A stretch of DNA of 64,000 nt from Azophilus sp965220425. GTDB taxonomy: Bacteria; Pseudomonadota; Gammaproteobacteria; Pseudomonadales; Azotimanducaceae. Numbering within the stretch: the first letter of the stretch is position 1; every line of letters begins with the position of its first letter. This document shows, piece by piece, positions 18,157 to 26,435 of this stretch. The position numbers and the translations under genes were made by a program. The stretch is taken from positions 4,774,001-4,838,000 of the forward strand of contig OZ244830.1 of NCBI GenBank assembly GCA_965220425.1, written 5' to 3'. The notes under the pieces were generated by a model, which had not been told where the DNA came from, did not search any database, and saw only the letters and a program-made list of their open reading frames with translations.

Positions 18157-18522
18157 AATCGCAAGGCTGGCGAGTGGAATCGATATACTTGGCCTTGCCG
18201 AGCGTTGAAATGGCAAGGTGCCGCGTGGCCGAGCCGACCATGCTGCAAACCCTGGAGAAGATGAGGCGCGATGGCTCCCCCCGATGATTTTGCGATGGAA
18301 GGACTGAAGTAACTGCGGCGCGCGGTGGCCCAGGCTTTGGAACGCAAGCGCCGATTGGGGCAATACGCCGTATTCCGGAGAAACGGCCGCGTGGTTTTCG
18401 AGGATCCCGACGCGCCCGACAAGCCGGCAAATCCCGAGCCCCGGAGTGGGCCAGACCGGCCGGCAGCATCGCAGTAGAGGCATGAGCTCCGTTGGCCAGC
18501 GAGAGACGCGGTCTGCAAAGGT
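18157..18522. other. intergenic region with degenerate coding sequence
   Basis: Between the acyl-CoA synthetase and the convergent TonB receptor gene. The only coding-like content is the interrupted small frame at 18271-18477, described separately. I see no clear terminator for either convergent gene. Confidence 0.5.
18271..18477 (+). pseudogene. small ORF with internal stop, unknown function
   Basis: The frame reads MAPPDDFAMEGLK, a TAA stop at 18310-18312, then LRRAVAQALERKRRLGQYAV and FRRNGRVVFEDPDAP, ending at TAG 18475-18477. The part after the stop looks like a real compact protein: an amphipathic helix, a Gly-Gln turn and a beta hairpin. This suggests a ~68-residue protein interrupted by one nonsense change. 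I do not recognise the family. An alternative is a shorter real protein starting from a downstream GTG (GTGGCC, AVAQ...). Confidence 0.4.
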
Positions 18523-21231
18523 TCAGTAGATCGACAACCCCAATTGCGCGTAGAACAGCGTCCCCTGCCAGGGCACGATGGAGTCGCTGCGGTAGATGCG
18601 GCCGCAGCAGACTTCGAAATCGCCACGGTCCGGGTAGTTGTCGAAGACGTTCTCGACGCCCACCTTGAGCGTATAGCGGTTCCGGAACGTGACCGTCGTT
18701 TCCAGGTCGACCAGCATTTCCCGGCCGAATGCCTGGATGTCGGCGAGGCTCGCGTCGCTCGCGTTCCTGTACTTCCCGAAATAGCGCGCGCGCAGCAGCA
18801 GGTCGAGGAATTTCCAGCCGTGGCTCAATGTGACCACGGCGCGGCTGCCGGGGCTGCCTTTCTCGATGTCGTGCCTGGCCTCCTCGTCCACGAAGCGCCC
18901 GAGATCGACTACTTCCGTCCGGTTGAAGTTGAACGCGGCCTGGACGGACGTGGCGCCCAACGACCAGTCAAACGTACCGGCCGCGACCAGGTCGACACCG
19001 CTGGTTTCCGTCGCCACATCGTTGGTGAAAAAACGCACCCGGGCGATGTCGTTGGCGCCGGGGACGCCGAGCTCGATGAGTCGGGCGGCCGCATCGGCAT
19101 CGACGATGAACTGGGACGACATCACGATGCGGTCGTCGAGCCGGATCCGGTAATAGTCGAGCGTGAGCGTCACGCCGGCAAAAGGTTGGGCAGCCAAGCC
19201 AAGCGTGAACGAATCGGAGCGCTCCGGATCGAGCGGCCGGGCGCCGAACAGCCCGGCGGCGGCATGGGTGGGCGGAAACACGCCCTCCGCTCTCGGAATG
19301 CCGGCGGCATCGATCCGGGTCGAGACCACGCTCGTCGATATCTGGCCCGGCGTCGGGGCCCGGAAACCGGTGCCGACGGAGCCGCGCAGGTTGAGCCGAT
19401 CGGTGAGCCGGTAGCGTGTGGCGAGTTTCCAGATCGCAACGCTGCCGAAATCGTTGAAGTCCTCGTAGCGCGCGGCTGCGCTCGCCAACCACCGGCCGGT
19501 CAGGTCCACTTCGAGATCGACATAGCCGGCATGGCTCTGGCGGGTCCGGTTCGAAGCGAAGGTGGGCGGGTAGCCGGGGAAACCGTTCGAGCCGATGGGC
19601 ACGGCGTTGTTCAAGGGATCGCCCGGAGTACAGAGCGCGCCGACGGCCTCGAATCCGGGCACGCGGCATTCGATGCCCGTCAAGGCGTCATGCGGATCGG
19701 CGTCGACTTCGGCCTGGGTGATCTCGAAGTCGAACGGATCCGCCACGCCGAACGGGCCGATCCGGTAGGACATCGGATCTCCCGCCTCGATCCGGTAGCC
19801 CTCCTCGCGGTACTCGAAGCCGAAGGCCACGTTCAGGGGGCTCGCCAGGCCCGCCTCCCAGGGCCAGACAAAGTCCGCATTGACTGCCAGTTCATCGTTG
19901 GCCAGCGTTCCCGGTCGAAACCGCGTCGGCGTATCGGGACCGAGCGAGGGATTCAGGGTATTCTCGATGCGATAGCGTATCTCGTCCGAGCCGTAGCCCG
20001 CCGAGATATCGAAGGTGAGACCGGACCGGTGACTGCCCCGCACGCCCCCCGCGATCGCGTAATCCGTCACATCGCCGGAGAACTGCGGCGTGAACCCGGC
20101 CGGATAGAGGCTCGCCCTGGGATCGTATATGGAGCCGTCGGCCAGGCGCACCGGAAGAAGCTGGCTGACACCCGGACGGCGATAGAAAAAGCCGCCCGCC
20201 TGGTCCTTGGCGGCGTAGGTCGCAAAACCATGCAGTTCCACGCCCTCCGACAGGGGCAGGGCGGCATTGACGAGGGCCAGGGCCTGCTCGCGGTCCGGTT
20301 GGCCCCAGATCTGCGCAGGGCTGCTGAACCGCCGGTCACCGCCCACCGTCCGGAAGTGGTTTGCATAACGGTTGTCGAGATCGTCGGGAAGCCCATCGCT
20401 GCCGAGTGCGGCCTGCAGAATCTCGCCATCGGGAGCATACAGATAGGTCAGCGCATCGGGCCCGTAATAGGTGACGCCATCCACGGTCAAGCGCCCGCGG
20501 GTCGCCGCCAGCGGCGTCTGCCCGGATTGGGCGATGGCCAGGTCGTAGGGTTCCGAGCGGCTGGTCGGGGCCGACTCGGAATACTGGCCGCTGACATTGA
20601 CGAATCCCCCATTGCCCAACGTAAATCCGGCATTGCCCTCGACGGTGACTTCTTCGCCATCGCCTGCGTCGTAGCGGCCGGTGCGCAGGCGCAATTCCGC
20701 CCCGGAACTCGCACGCCGCAAGTTGAAATTGATGACCCCGGCAATGGCGTCCGAGCCGTACTGGGCGGCGGCGCCGTCGCGCAGCACTTCCATGGACTCG
20801 ATGGCAATGGATGGAATACTGCCGACATCCGGCCCGTGCGAACCGAAGCCGCCGATCTGCATCAGCGCGGCGCGATGCCGGCGTTTGCCGTTGATGAGCA
20901 CCAGCGTGTGGTGCGAGTCCAGGCCGCGCATGTGGGTCGGGCGAATGAAGGTGGCGCCGTCGGAGATCGGCTGCCGCCGCACGGAAAACGAGGGCACAAT
21001 GGTGTTGAGCACTTCGATCAGGTCGGACGAGTTGACGCTCGCCATCTGTTCCGGCCCGAAGACATCCACCGGCACGGCCGTGTCGACAGCAGCGCGCGCC
21101 CGGCGGCGGGTGCCGATGCTGACCACTTCCTCGACGATCCGCGCCTCGGCGGGGGGATCGAGGGGCTGTTCGGAAGCCATCGCCGCCCCAATCGGGATCA
21201 ACGCGAGCGCCAGCAAGGGAATCGGAGTCAT
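18523..21231 (-). CDS. TonB-dependent outer-membrane receptor
   Basis: About 902 residues. A signal peptide (MTPIPLLALALIPIGAAMA) is followed by a plug domain with SSDLIEVLNTIVPSF, RPTHMRGLDSHHTLVLINGK, and MEVLRDGAAAQYGSDAIAGV with NFNLRR, the classical plug sequence. The rest is a beta-barrel with a terminal aromatic residue (...LFYAQLGLSIY). EEVVSIGTRRR near the N-terminus is a TonB-box-like region. It imports a large nutrient across the outer membrane using TonB energy. The type with FNTNDVATETSGVD-like barrel and CR..PG insertion is common in organisms using complex organic matter. No adjacent gene names the ligand. Confidence 0.92.
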   Translation of the reverse strand: MTPIPLLALALIPIGAAMASEQPLDPPAEARIVEEVVSIGTRRRARAAVDTAVPVDVFGPEQMASVNSSDLIEVLNTIVPSFSVRRQPISDGATFIRPTHMRGLDSHHTLVLINGKRRHRAALMQIGGFGSHGPDVGSIPSIAIESMEVLRDGAAAQYGSDAIAGVINFNLRRASSGAELRLRTGRYDAGDGEEVTVEGNAGFTLGNGGFVNVSGQYSESAPTSRSEPYDLAIAQSGQTPLAATRGRLTVDGVTYYGPDALTYLYAPDGEILQAALGSDGLPDDLDNRYANHFRTVGGDRRFSSPAQIWGQPDREQALALVNAALPLSEGVELHGFATYAAKDQAGGFFYRRPGVSQLLPVRLADGSIYDPRASLYPAGFTPQFSGDVTDYAIAGGVRGSHRSGLTFDISAGYGSDEIRYRIENTLNPSLGPDTPTRFRPGTLANDELAVNADFVWPWEAGLASPLNVAFGFEYREEGYRIEAGDPMSYRIGPFGVADPFDFEITQAEVDADPHDALTGIECRVPGFEAVGALCTPGDPLNNAVPIGSNGFPGYPPTFASNRTRQSHAGYVDLEVDLTGRWLASAAARYEDFNDFGSVAIWKLATRYRLTDRLNLRGSVGTGFRAPTPGQISTSVVSTRIDAAGIPRAEGVFPPTHAAAGLFGARPLDPERSDSFTLGLAAQPFAGVTLTLDYYRIRLDDRIVMSSQFIVDADAAARLIELGVPGANDIARVRFFTNDVATETSGVDLVAAGTFDWSLGATSVQAAFNFNRTEVVDLGRFVDEEARHDIEKGSPGSRAVVTLSHGWKFLDLLLRARYFGKYRNASDASLADIQAFGREMLVDLETTVTFRNRYTLKVGVENVFDNYPDRGDFEVCCGRIYRSDSIVPWQGTLFYAQLGLSIY

Positions 21232-21255
21232 GGGAAGGTCGACGGGCGGAATCAC

Positions 21256-21622
21256 GCCAATCTAAACCAACACCTTGAAATAGCAACAGGCATCCATTGA
21301 GCCGCGGAAGTTCCCACCCCGGGGTCCGGGGCGCTGACGCGCAGGGAACTACGCCGGGATCCTGGAAGAGAGTCTGTGTGCGGTGCGGTCATCCGGCACC
21401 TTTGAGGTGGTAAGCCCATCGCATAAGAAAGACAAGTCCGGGGCTGGTCGCCCGAACGTTCCGGTGACAGCGCAAACCGCTGGGCAAATGGCCGTCGAAC
21501 CTGCCGTGCCGACCGGCAGTCAACGCGAACAACGGGTCAGGGCCGTTGAGGTCTGGATCGATCTGACCCCTCGATCGCTTTTGTGCATAATGGACGGCCG
21601 CACCGGGGAAAGCATTTTCGCC
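21256..21622. other. intergenic region, no recognisable gene
   Basis: About 367 bases between the TonB receptor (leftward) and the M20 gene (rightward). An in-frame extension of the M20 gene reaches 21383 but shows no family similarity. A GGTCAGATC-type dyad (around 21537-21580, GGTCAGGGCC and GATCTGACCCC) is present; it may be part of a small repeat. Promoters for both divergent genes should lie here. Confidence 0.5.
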
Positions 21623-22804
21623 ATGCAAGCGCTGTACAAGGCCATCGCCGACCGTATCGATGCGCTCGCCGATACGCTGCTGCACGTATCGCATGCGATC
21701 CACGCCCGCCCGGAACTGGCCTTTAACGAATTCCACGCCTGTAAGTTGCTGACCCGCACGCTCGAGCAGCAGGGCTTGCGGGCGGAAACGGGCGTATTCA
21801 CCCTGGAGACCGCCTTTGAGGCACAGATCAATCGGGACAGTTGCGGCCCCACCGTTGCCGTGCTCGCGGAATACGATGCCCTTCCCGGCATCGGCCATGC
21901 CTGCGGCCACAACCTGATCGCGACCGCGGCCCTCGGCGCCACGCTGGGGCTGCAGGCGGTGCAGGCGCAGCTCCCCGGGCGCGTGCGGCTGCTCGGGACG
22001 CCCGCCGAGGAAAAGGGCGGCGGCAAGGAACTGATGGCGCGCGCCGGCGCGTTCGACGGCGTGGACGCGGCGATGATGATCCATCCCGCGGGCGTCAACC
22101 TGGCGACAATGCCCTGTATCTGCGTCGCGGAAGTCGAGGTCACCTACCACGGCCGTTCGGCCCATGCCTCTGTTTCGCCGCACAAGGGCATCAACGCCCT
22201 CGACGGCCTGCTGCTCGCCTACCAGGCCATATCCAACCTCCGGCAGCACATCCGCCGCGACGAGCGCATTCACGGCATCGTCACCGAGGGTGGAGAAGCA
22301 CCCAACATCGTACCCGATCGGGCGTCCGGCGATTTCTATGTGCGGGCCGCCGACGAGAAGGCGCTGGCCGCCCTCAAACCGAGGGTGCGAGCCTGCTTCG
22401 AAGCGGGCGCCCGGGGCAGCGGCAGCGAAGTCGAAATCAACTGGGCCGACGTCGACTATCTGGACCTGCACACCAACTGGCCGCTGGCCGAGGCATTCCA
22501 GGCGCACGGCGAGAGCCTCGGCCGGGAGTTCTCGAAGTGGGAGGAACTGGGCGGCGCCGGCAGTACGGACATGGGTAACGTCAGCCATCGGGTGCCGTCC
22601 ATCCATCCCATGCTGGCCGCGGCGCCCCGGGACGTCGTCATTCACAACCCCGAGTTCGCCAGGTGGGCGCGCTCGGAGAAAGGCGATGCCGCCGCCATCG
22701 ACGGCGCCAAGCTGCTGGCCATGACGGCATCGGATTTCCTTGTCGACGGCGATTTGCGCGCCGCCAGCGCTCAGGCATTTCACGTTGCCAAAGGGCTCGC
22801 CTGA
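21623..22804 (+). CDS. M20 family metallo-amidohydrolase
   Basis: About 393 residues, starting MQALYKAIADRIDALAD after a GGGGAAAGC ribosome-binding sequence. Metal-site motifs are present: EYDALPGIGHACGHNLIA (about residue 86), LLGTPAEEKGGGK (about 130) and IHPAG. The dimerisation domain opens with VEVTYHGRSAHASVSPHKGINALDG. This pattern is that of the AbgB/p-aminobenzoyl-glutamate hydrolase or indole-acetyl amino acid hydrolase branch of M20D. It cleaves an amide bond in a small N-acyl amino acid or similar. Its stop is followed immediately by the acyl-CoA dehydrogenase GTG, so the two form an operon. Confidence 0.88.
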   Translation: MQALYKAIADRIDALADTLLHVSHAIHARPELAFNEFHACKLLTRTLEQQGLRAETGVFTLETAFEAQINRDSCGPTVAVLAEYDALPGIGHACGHNLIATAALGATLGLQAVQAQLPGRVRLLGTPAEEKGGGKELMARAGAFDGVDAAMMIHPAGVNLATMPCICVAEVEVTYHGRSAHASVSPHKGINALDGLLLAYQAISNLRQHIRRDERIHGIVTEGGEAPNIVPDRASGDFYVRAADEKALAALKPRVRACFEAGARGSGSEVEINWADVDYLDLHTNWPLAEAFQAHGESLGREFSKWEELGGAGSTDMGNVSHRVPSIHPMLAAAPRDVVIHNPEFARWARSEKGDAAAIDGAKLLAMTASDFLVDGDLRAASAQAFHVAKGLA

Positions 22805-24013
22805 GTGCGTTGCCCGTACAACGCATTCAGCGACGAGCACGAAGCGTTTCGCGAGGAAGTCAAGGCATTCCTGCACACATCGTTGCCGGATGACCTGCGC
22901 GCCGCCGAGCGGCACCGGCCGGGTTTCTTCCTGGACTACGAGTACAACAACCGCTGGCACCGGATTCTGTACGAGAAGGGCTGGGTTGCGCCGGACTGGC
23001 CGAAGGAGTACGGCGGCACCGGCTGGGACCTGGCACGGCGCTACATCTGGTCGGTGGAATCGTCCCTGGCCCACGCCCCAAGCCTGTTCCCCACCGGGCT
23101 CGGCATGTGCGGACCGGTGCTGATCGGTCACGGCACCGAGGAACAGCAAGCCACCTATCTGCCCCGCATTCTGTCCGGCGAGGATTATTGGTGCCAGGGC
23201 TACTCGGAACCCGGCTCCGGGTCCGACCTGGCCTCCCTGAACCTGAAGGCCGAGACCGATGGCGACGACTACCTGCTGAACGGCACCAAGATCTGGACCT
23301 CTCACGCCCACTATGCCAACCGCATGTTCTGCCTGGTACGCACCCACGGCACCGGCAAGCCCCAGGAAGGCATCACTTTCCTGCTGTTGGACATGGACAC
23401 CCCCGGGATCACGGTGGAGCCGATCGTATTCGCTTCGGGCACCCATGAAGTGAACCAGGTGTTCTTCGACCAGGTGCGCGTGCCCAAGGCCAATATCGTC
23501 GGCCGGGAGCACCAGGGCTGGACAGTGGCGAAGTACCTGCTCGAGTTCGAGCGCGGCGGCGGTGGCTCGGGCAGCTACGAAGCCGGTCTCAATCGCATTC
23601 GCAAGCTTGCCGCAAATCAGGATGCTTCCGGCCGAACGCTGCTCGACAATCCGGCGTTCAAGCGCAAGCTCGATGCGTCCGAAGTGAAGGTAAAGGCGAT
23701 CCAGTACACGGAACTGCGCATCATGGCGGCGCTTTCGAAGGGAGAAAGCCCGGGCCCGGAATCGTCAATTCTCAAGAACTGCGGCGCCGAAATCGGCCAA
23801 CGGCTTTCTGAACTGGCCGTGGAAGCGCTGGCCTACTACATCGCGCCGGACCAGCAAAATGCCATCGTTCCGGGGCAGAACCTCGAGCCTGTCGGCCCGC
23901 TCGACGGCGTGAACGCCTTTCCGCGCTATTTCAACCAGCGGGCCAGTTCGATCGCCGGCGGCAGCAATGAAGTGCAGAAGAATATCGTCGCCAAGCTGGT
24001 GCTCGGGTTATAG
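22805..24013 (+). CDS. acyl-CoA dehydrogenase
   Basis: A 402-residue FAD flavoenzyme that introduces a 2,3 double bond into acyl-CoA. FAD/substrate motifs: WCQGYSEPGSGSDLASL (about residue 131), NGTKIWTSHAHYANRMFCLV and the C-terminal RASSIAGGSNEVQKNIVAKL. The usual catalytic Glu region is not certain by eye. The GTG start abuts the M20 stop, giving no intergenic space. A longer-chain or branched substrate is plausible; the protein resembles the second acyl-CoA dehydrogenase at 37.1 kb (same GYSEPG and NGSKIWTS pattern). Confidence 0.93.
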   Translation: MRCPYNAFSDEHEAFREEVKAFLHTSLPDDLRAAERHRPGFFLDYEYNNRWHRILYEKGWVAPDWPKEYGGTGWDLARRYIWSVESSLAHAPSLFPTGLGMCGPVLIGHGTEEQQATYLPRILSGEDYWCQGYSEPGSGSDLASLNLKAETDGDDYLLNGTKIWTSHAHYANRMFCLVRTHGTGKPQEGITFLLLDMDTPGITVEPIVFASGTHEVNQVFFDQVRVPKANIVGREHQGWTVAKYLLEFERGGGGSGSYEAGLNRIRKLAANQDASGRTLLDNPAFKRKLDASEVKVKAIQYTELRIMAALSKGESPGPESSILKNCGAEIGQRLSELAVEALAYYIAPDQQNAIVPGQNLEPVGPLDGVNAFPRYFNQRASSIAGGSNEVQKNIVAKLVLGL

Positions 24014-24020
24014 GGGGAGG

Positions 24021-24611
24021 CTAGGCAATCTCGCTCGCGCTGGCGACGATCTTGCCGACGAGCCCGTATTCCAGCGACTCCTCCGCGCTCATCCAGTAAT
24101 CGCGGTCGGTATCCTCGGCCACCTTCTCGAGCGGCTGGCCGGTGCGGTCGGCGATGATGCGGTTGATGCGCTCCCGGGTCTTGACGATCTCCCGGGCATG
24201 GATCTCGATGTCCGATGCATCCCCTCCGAAACCGCCCGCGGGCTGGTGGATCAGAAAGCGGGTGTTCGGCAGGCAGAAGCGGTGTTCCCGCTCCGGCGCC
24301 AGGTAGATGTGGGTCGCGATGCTGCCCACCCAGCCCGTGCCCACGACCCGCACCGTGGGCTTGACGTAACCGATCATGTCGAAAATCGTATCGCCCGACT
24401 CCACGTGGCCGCCGGGCGAGCCGATGAACATGGTGATTGGGTCGTCGGATTCGAACGACAGGCTCAACAGCCTCTCCGCCGTGCGCTGGGCCACATCCTT
24501 GGTGATCTCGCCGAACAGCGTCAGCGTGCGATGCTTGAACAGCGTGCTCTCAAGCATATTGAACTGCTTGGCCGCTTCCATGATGTCCTGCTCACCGTCG
24601 AGCCTGGTCAT
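24021..24611 (-). CDS. clpP: ClpP-like serine protease subunit
   Basis: A 196-residue member of the ClpP family. Catalytic residues are at Ser97, His122 (FLIHQPAGG) and Asp171 (DTDRD), at the same numbering as Escherichia coli ClpP. GSPGGHVESG is the substrate-strand glycine loop. The serine lies in GTGWVGSIATH rather than the usual GQAASMGA, so the pocket near the nucleophile differs. The ATG at 24609-24611 is favoured by ACAGGAGC seven bases upstream. There is no clpX or clpA next to it, so it may be a second paralogue of the main ClpP. It faces acyl-CoA and hydratase genes, without an evident functional link. Confidence 0.85.
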   Translation of the reverse strand: MTRLDGEQDIMEAAKQFNMLESTLFKHRTLTLFGEITKDVAQRTAERLLSLSFESDDPITMFIGSPGGHVESGDTIFDMIGYVKPTVRVVGTGWVGSIATHIYLAPEREHRFCLPNTRFLIHQPAGGFGGDASDIEIHAREIVKTRERINRIIADRTGQPLEKVAEDTDRDYWMSAEESLEYGLVGKIVASASEIA

Positions 24612-24642
24612 AGCCGCTCCTGTCATCCGTTCGGGTAGTCAA

Positions 24643-25065
24643 TCAGGAATCGACGAGGGCGGATGCGTATCCCCGCACGACCACCAGGCCGTCCTGATTG
24701 GTGGTTTCCACCTTGAGGTTGACGACCAACTCGCCGTCTTCCTCGGCTATTTCCTCCACCGTGGCCGTGGAATTCAGCGTATCCCCCGGCCACACCTGGT
24801 TGGTAAAACGCACGCCGTATTTCTTCAGCCGGCCATCGCCGACATAGTTGGTCAGCATGCGGCCGGTCATGCCCATGGTGAGCATGCCGTGGGCGAAAAC
24901 CGTCGGATACCTGGCAATCTCCCTGGTGAAGGGCTCGTCCGTGTGCAACGGGTTATAGTCGCCCGAAGCGCCCGCGTACTGGACGAGTTGCGTGCGCTTG
25001 AGGTCCTCGACCAGGCACTCCGAATAGGTGTCGCCCACGTTCAGTTCACTTGCTTTCAATGCCAT
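24643..25065 (-). CDS. MaoC-like hydratase, catalytic subunit
   Basis: A 140-residue hot-dog protein. The catalytic Asp and His are in YAGASGDYNPLHTDEPFTRE, with HGMLTMGMTGRMLTNYVGDG helix after it. MaoC-type (R)-specific enoyl-CoA hydratases add water to trans-2-enoyl-CoA. The start ATG has TAGGAGTAGAACG upstream. It lies 10 bases after the neighbouring subunit gene and both are probably translated together as a HadA/HadB-like heterodimer. Confidence 0.88.
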   Translation of the reverse strand: MALKASELNVGDTYSECLVEDLKRTQLVQYAGASGDYNPLHTDEPFTREIARYPTVFAHGMLTMGMTGRMLTNYVGDGRLKKYGVRFTNQVWPGDTLNSTATVEEIAEEDGELVVNLKVETTNQDGLVVVRGYASALVDS

Positions 25066-25075
25066 CGTTCTACTC

Positions 25076-25570
25076 CTATCGCTCCACCGGCCGTTCGGTA
25101 CGCACACCCACGCCGCGCGCCGTGATCGCGAGTTCGCCGTTCTGGTCGCGGTACTCGGTGACGGTCTCGGAAAAAAACAGCTTGCCGGCCCGCTTGCTCT
25201 CCCTTTCCCAGGTCTTGCCCGGCTTGACGGTGGCGCTGAGTACGTCTCCGGGACCGATGTGCCGGTGGTATTCGAAGTGCTGCTCCGCGTGCAGGACTCC
25301 CGCGCCGCCACCGCCGCCTGCGGAGCCCTCCCGCTCGATGCCGGTTGCCTCCTTGCCCGAGCCGTGCCAGGGCTGGCCGACCTTGGGACGCAGGAAGTAG
25401 TCCGGGTCGAACTGGGCGCTGGCCTGGGCGAAGGTGGGCGGCGCGATGATGCGTCCAGGCTCCGTGTCCGCCGCGTAGTCCTCGTCGTGGTAGATCGGGT
25501 TATCGTCGGCGACGGAGCGGGCGAACATCATGATGTGGCTTGCTTCCACGGGAAACTTCTCGATGGCCAT
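25076..25570 (-). CDS. MaoC N-terminal-type dehydratase subunit
   Basis: A 164-residue hot-dog domain of the kind found as the partner of a catalytic MaoC subunit (N-terminal half of FAS1_DH_region). It has HIMMFARSVADDNPIYHDED and IIAPPTFAQASAQFD, then EQHFEYHRHIGPGDVLSATV. The Gly-rich loop EGSAGGGGGAGVLHAEQHFE separates strand groups. The start follows AGGGGGAAAG. It is transcribed first, followed 10 bases later by the catalytic subunit. Confidence 0.85.
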   Translation of the reverse strand: MAIEKFPVEASHIMMFARSVADDNPIYHDEDYAADTEPGRIIAPPTFAQASAQFDPDYFLRPKVGQPWHGSGKEATGIEREGSAGGGGGAGVLHAEQHFEYHRHIGPGDVLSATVKPGKTWERESKRAGKLFFSETVTEYRDQNGELAITARGVGVRTERPVER

Positions 25571-25642
25571 CTTTCCCCCTGTGAGAATCGGTTGACGTCA
25601 AAAATCCGAAGTGCGCGAGTATCCAACAGCACCCGCCGCGGA

Positions 25643-25922
25643 TCAACGGCCCTTGAACTCCGGTTTCCTTTTCTCGAGGAAGGCGCTGATGCCCTCGGCC
25701 TTGTCATCGGTCTGGACCAGTGCCCCCTGGGCGTACTTTTCCAGCATGAGCGCGCCCGAGAGGCTCGCTTCCATGCCGAAATTCACCATCGCCTTCATGG
25801 TCCTTGGAACGAACGGCGCAAAGGGCGAGATGGTCGGCCATGCCGCGCCGCGCGGCACGGTCGATGGTGATCAGGGCCATGGGACCCTGTTCCTCGAACA
25901 GTATTTGGGCGAACTCCGTCAC
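25643..25922 (-). pseudogene. enoyl-CoA hydratase remnant with internal deletion
   Basis: From a GTG at 25922 the frame reads VTEFAQILFEEQGPMALITIDRA, the beginning of an enoyl-CoA hydratase. After about 23 codons the frame is lost. In another frame the sequence continues TMKAMVNFGMEASLSGALML and ALVQTDDKAEGISAFLEKRK then PEFKGR, the characteristic end of this family, stopping at 25643. Roughly 150-170 central residues including the active site are missing. This is a decayed gene that once followed the MaoC pair. An intact enoyl-CoA hydratase exists at 34264-35073. Confidence 0.75.
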
Positions 25923-26119
25923 GACATTTTCCCGTGCCCTGTGGTCGTAGCCTCTTCTCGCGCGCGGCGGGTCGCATCGTACTGCCAAGCCCGGCATGAA
26001 TCGTCCGCTCAGCCGGGAATGAACGCGCCGATGCGATCCCCGGCGCCGGCGAGGGACGCGTAGCCTAGGAAAACGGCACTTCGATGTACAGCGCCCGTGT
26101 CTTAACGGCATTTGCGCCC

Positions 26120-26161
26120 GGAAAGAAGAAAGCCGCCGGCCTGGAGAGGAAGCCGGCGGCT
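26120..26161 (-). terminator. rho-independent terminator, minus strand
   Basis: On the minus strand a perfect nine-base stem GCCGCCGGC / GCCGGCGGC with an eleven-base loop is followed by TTTCTTCTTTCC. It would end leftward transcription from the envZ-like gene or, more probably, from a small RNA located just upstream. Confidence 0.75.
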
Positions 26162-26295
26162 GGAGTAGACCAATTAAGGTCTAAGGGGATAGAGATTGCC
26201 TCATGGGGAAGCAGCTTCTTGGGCCACTTCACGAGATCAACTATCTCCAAAAGGTGTTACGAGAAAATTTCCGGCCATCGGAAAATTGTGTCATT
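26120..26295 (-). ncRNA. candidate small RNA downstream of envZ-like gene
   Basis: A low-GC minus-strand segment ends in two stacked hairpins: AGACC-TTAATT-GGTCT (26167-26182), then the nine-base-stem terminator with U tract. Upstream lie GGAGATAG and a GTTACA/TGTAAC dyad that might be its promoter-proximal regulator site. A 61-codon frame overlaps it but has no recognisable similarity. The transcription start is not visible, so the 5' end given is approximate. It could also be the 3' untranslated region of the kinase mRNA. Confidence 0.35.
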
Positions 26296-26334
26296 TTGTA
26301 ACGTGCGGCTTACCGGGCGCTACGTCCGTTACAA
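26296..26334. promoter_or_regulatory. GTAAC inverted repeat, possible response-regulator site
   Basis: TTGTAACG at 26296-26303 and CGTTACAA at 26327-26334 form a perfect eight-base inverted repeat with a 23-base spacer. A third GTTAC half-site is at 26256-26260. GTAAC-type half-sites are typical for OmpR/RstA-family regulators, and an OmpR-like gene is 1.6 kb away. The assignment to that regulator is inference. Confidence 0.35.
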
Positions 26335-26435
26335 GTGTCCGGCAGCGAATCTTCCCGATACGGTCCAGGGCAAACCCGGTTCTCTTCGCTACCGGAGCGC
26401 CGAAACCGGACTGTGGGCGCAGGCAGCGTAGGCCC

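Larger units (their letters stand above)
25923..26435. other. intergenic region with terminator, hairpins and GTAAC dyad
   Basis: About 510 bases between the enoyl-CoA hydratase remnant and the sensor kinase. The part 26160-26340 is noticeably lower in GC than its surroundings. It holds a strong minus-strand terminator, a small hairpin, and GTAAC/GTTAC half-sites, listed separately. The remainder (25923-26110) shows nothing recognisable. Confidence 0.5.

Noticed and set aside
18544..21300. 918-residue open frame on the plus strand opposite the TonB receptor
   Set aside because: Antisense shadow; low-complexity composition and no recognisable domain, while the minus strand encodes a clear TonB-dependent receptor.
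26065..26250. 61-codon minus-strand frame overlapping the candidate small RNA
   Set aside because: It runs through both hairpins and the terminator and has no recognisable similarity; a structured RNA explains the sequence better.
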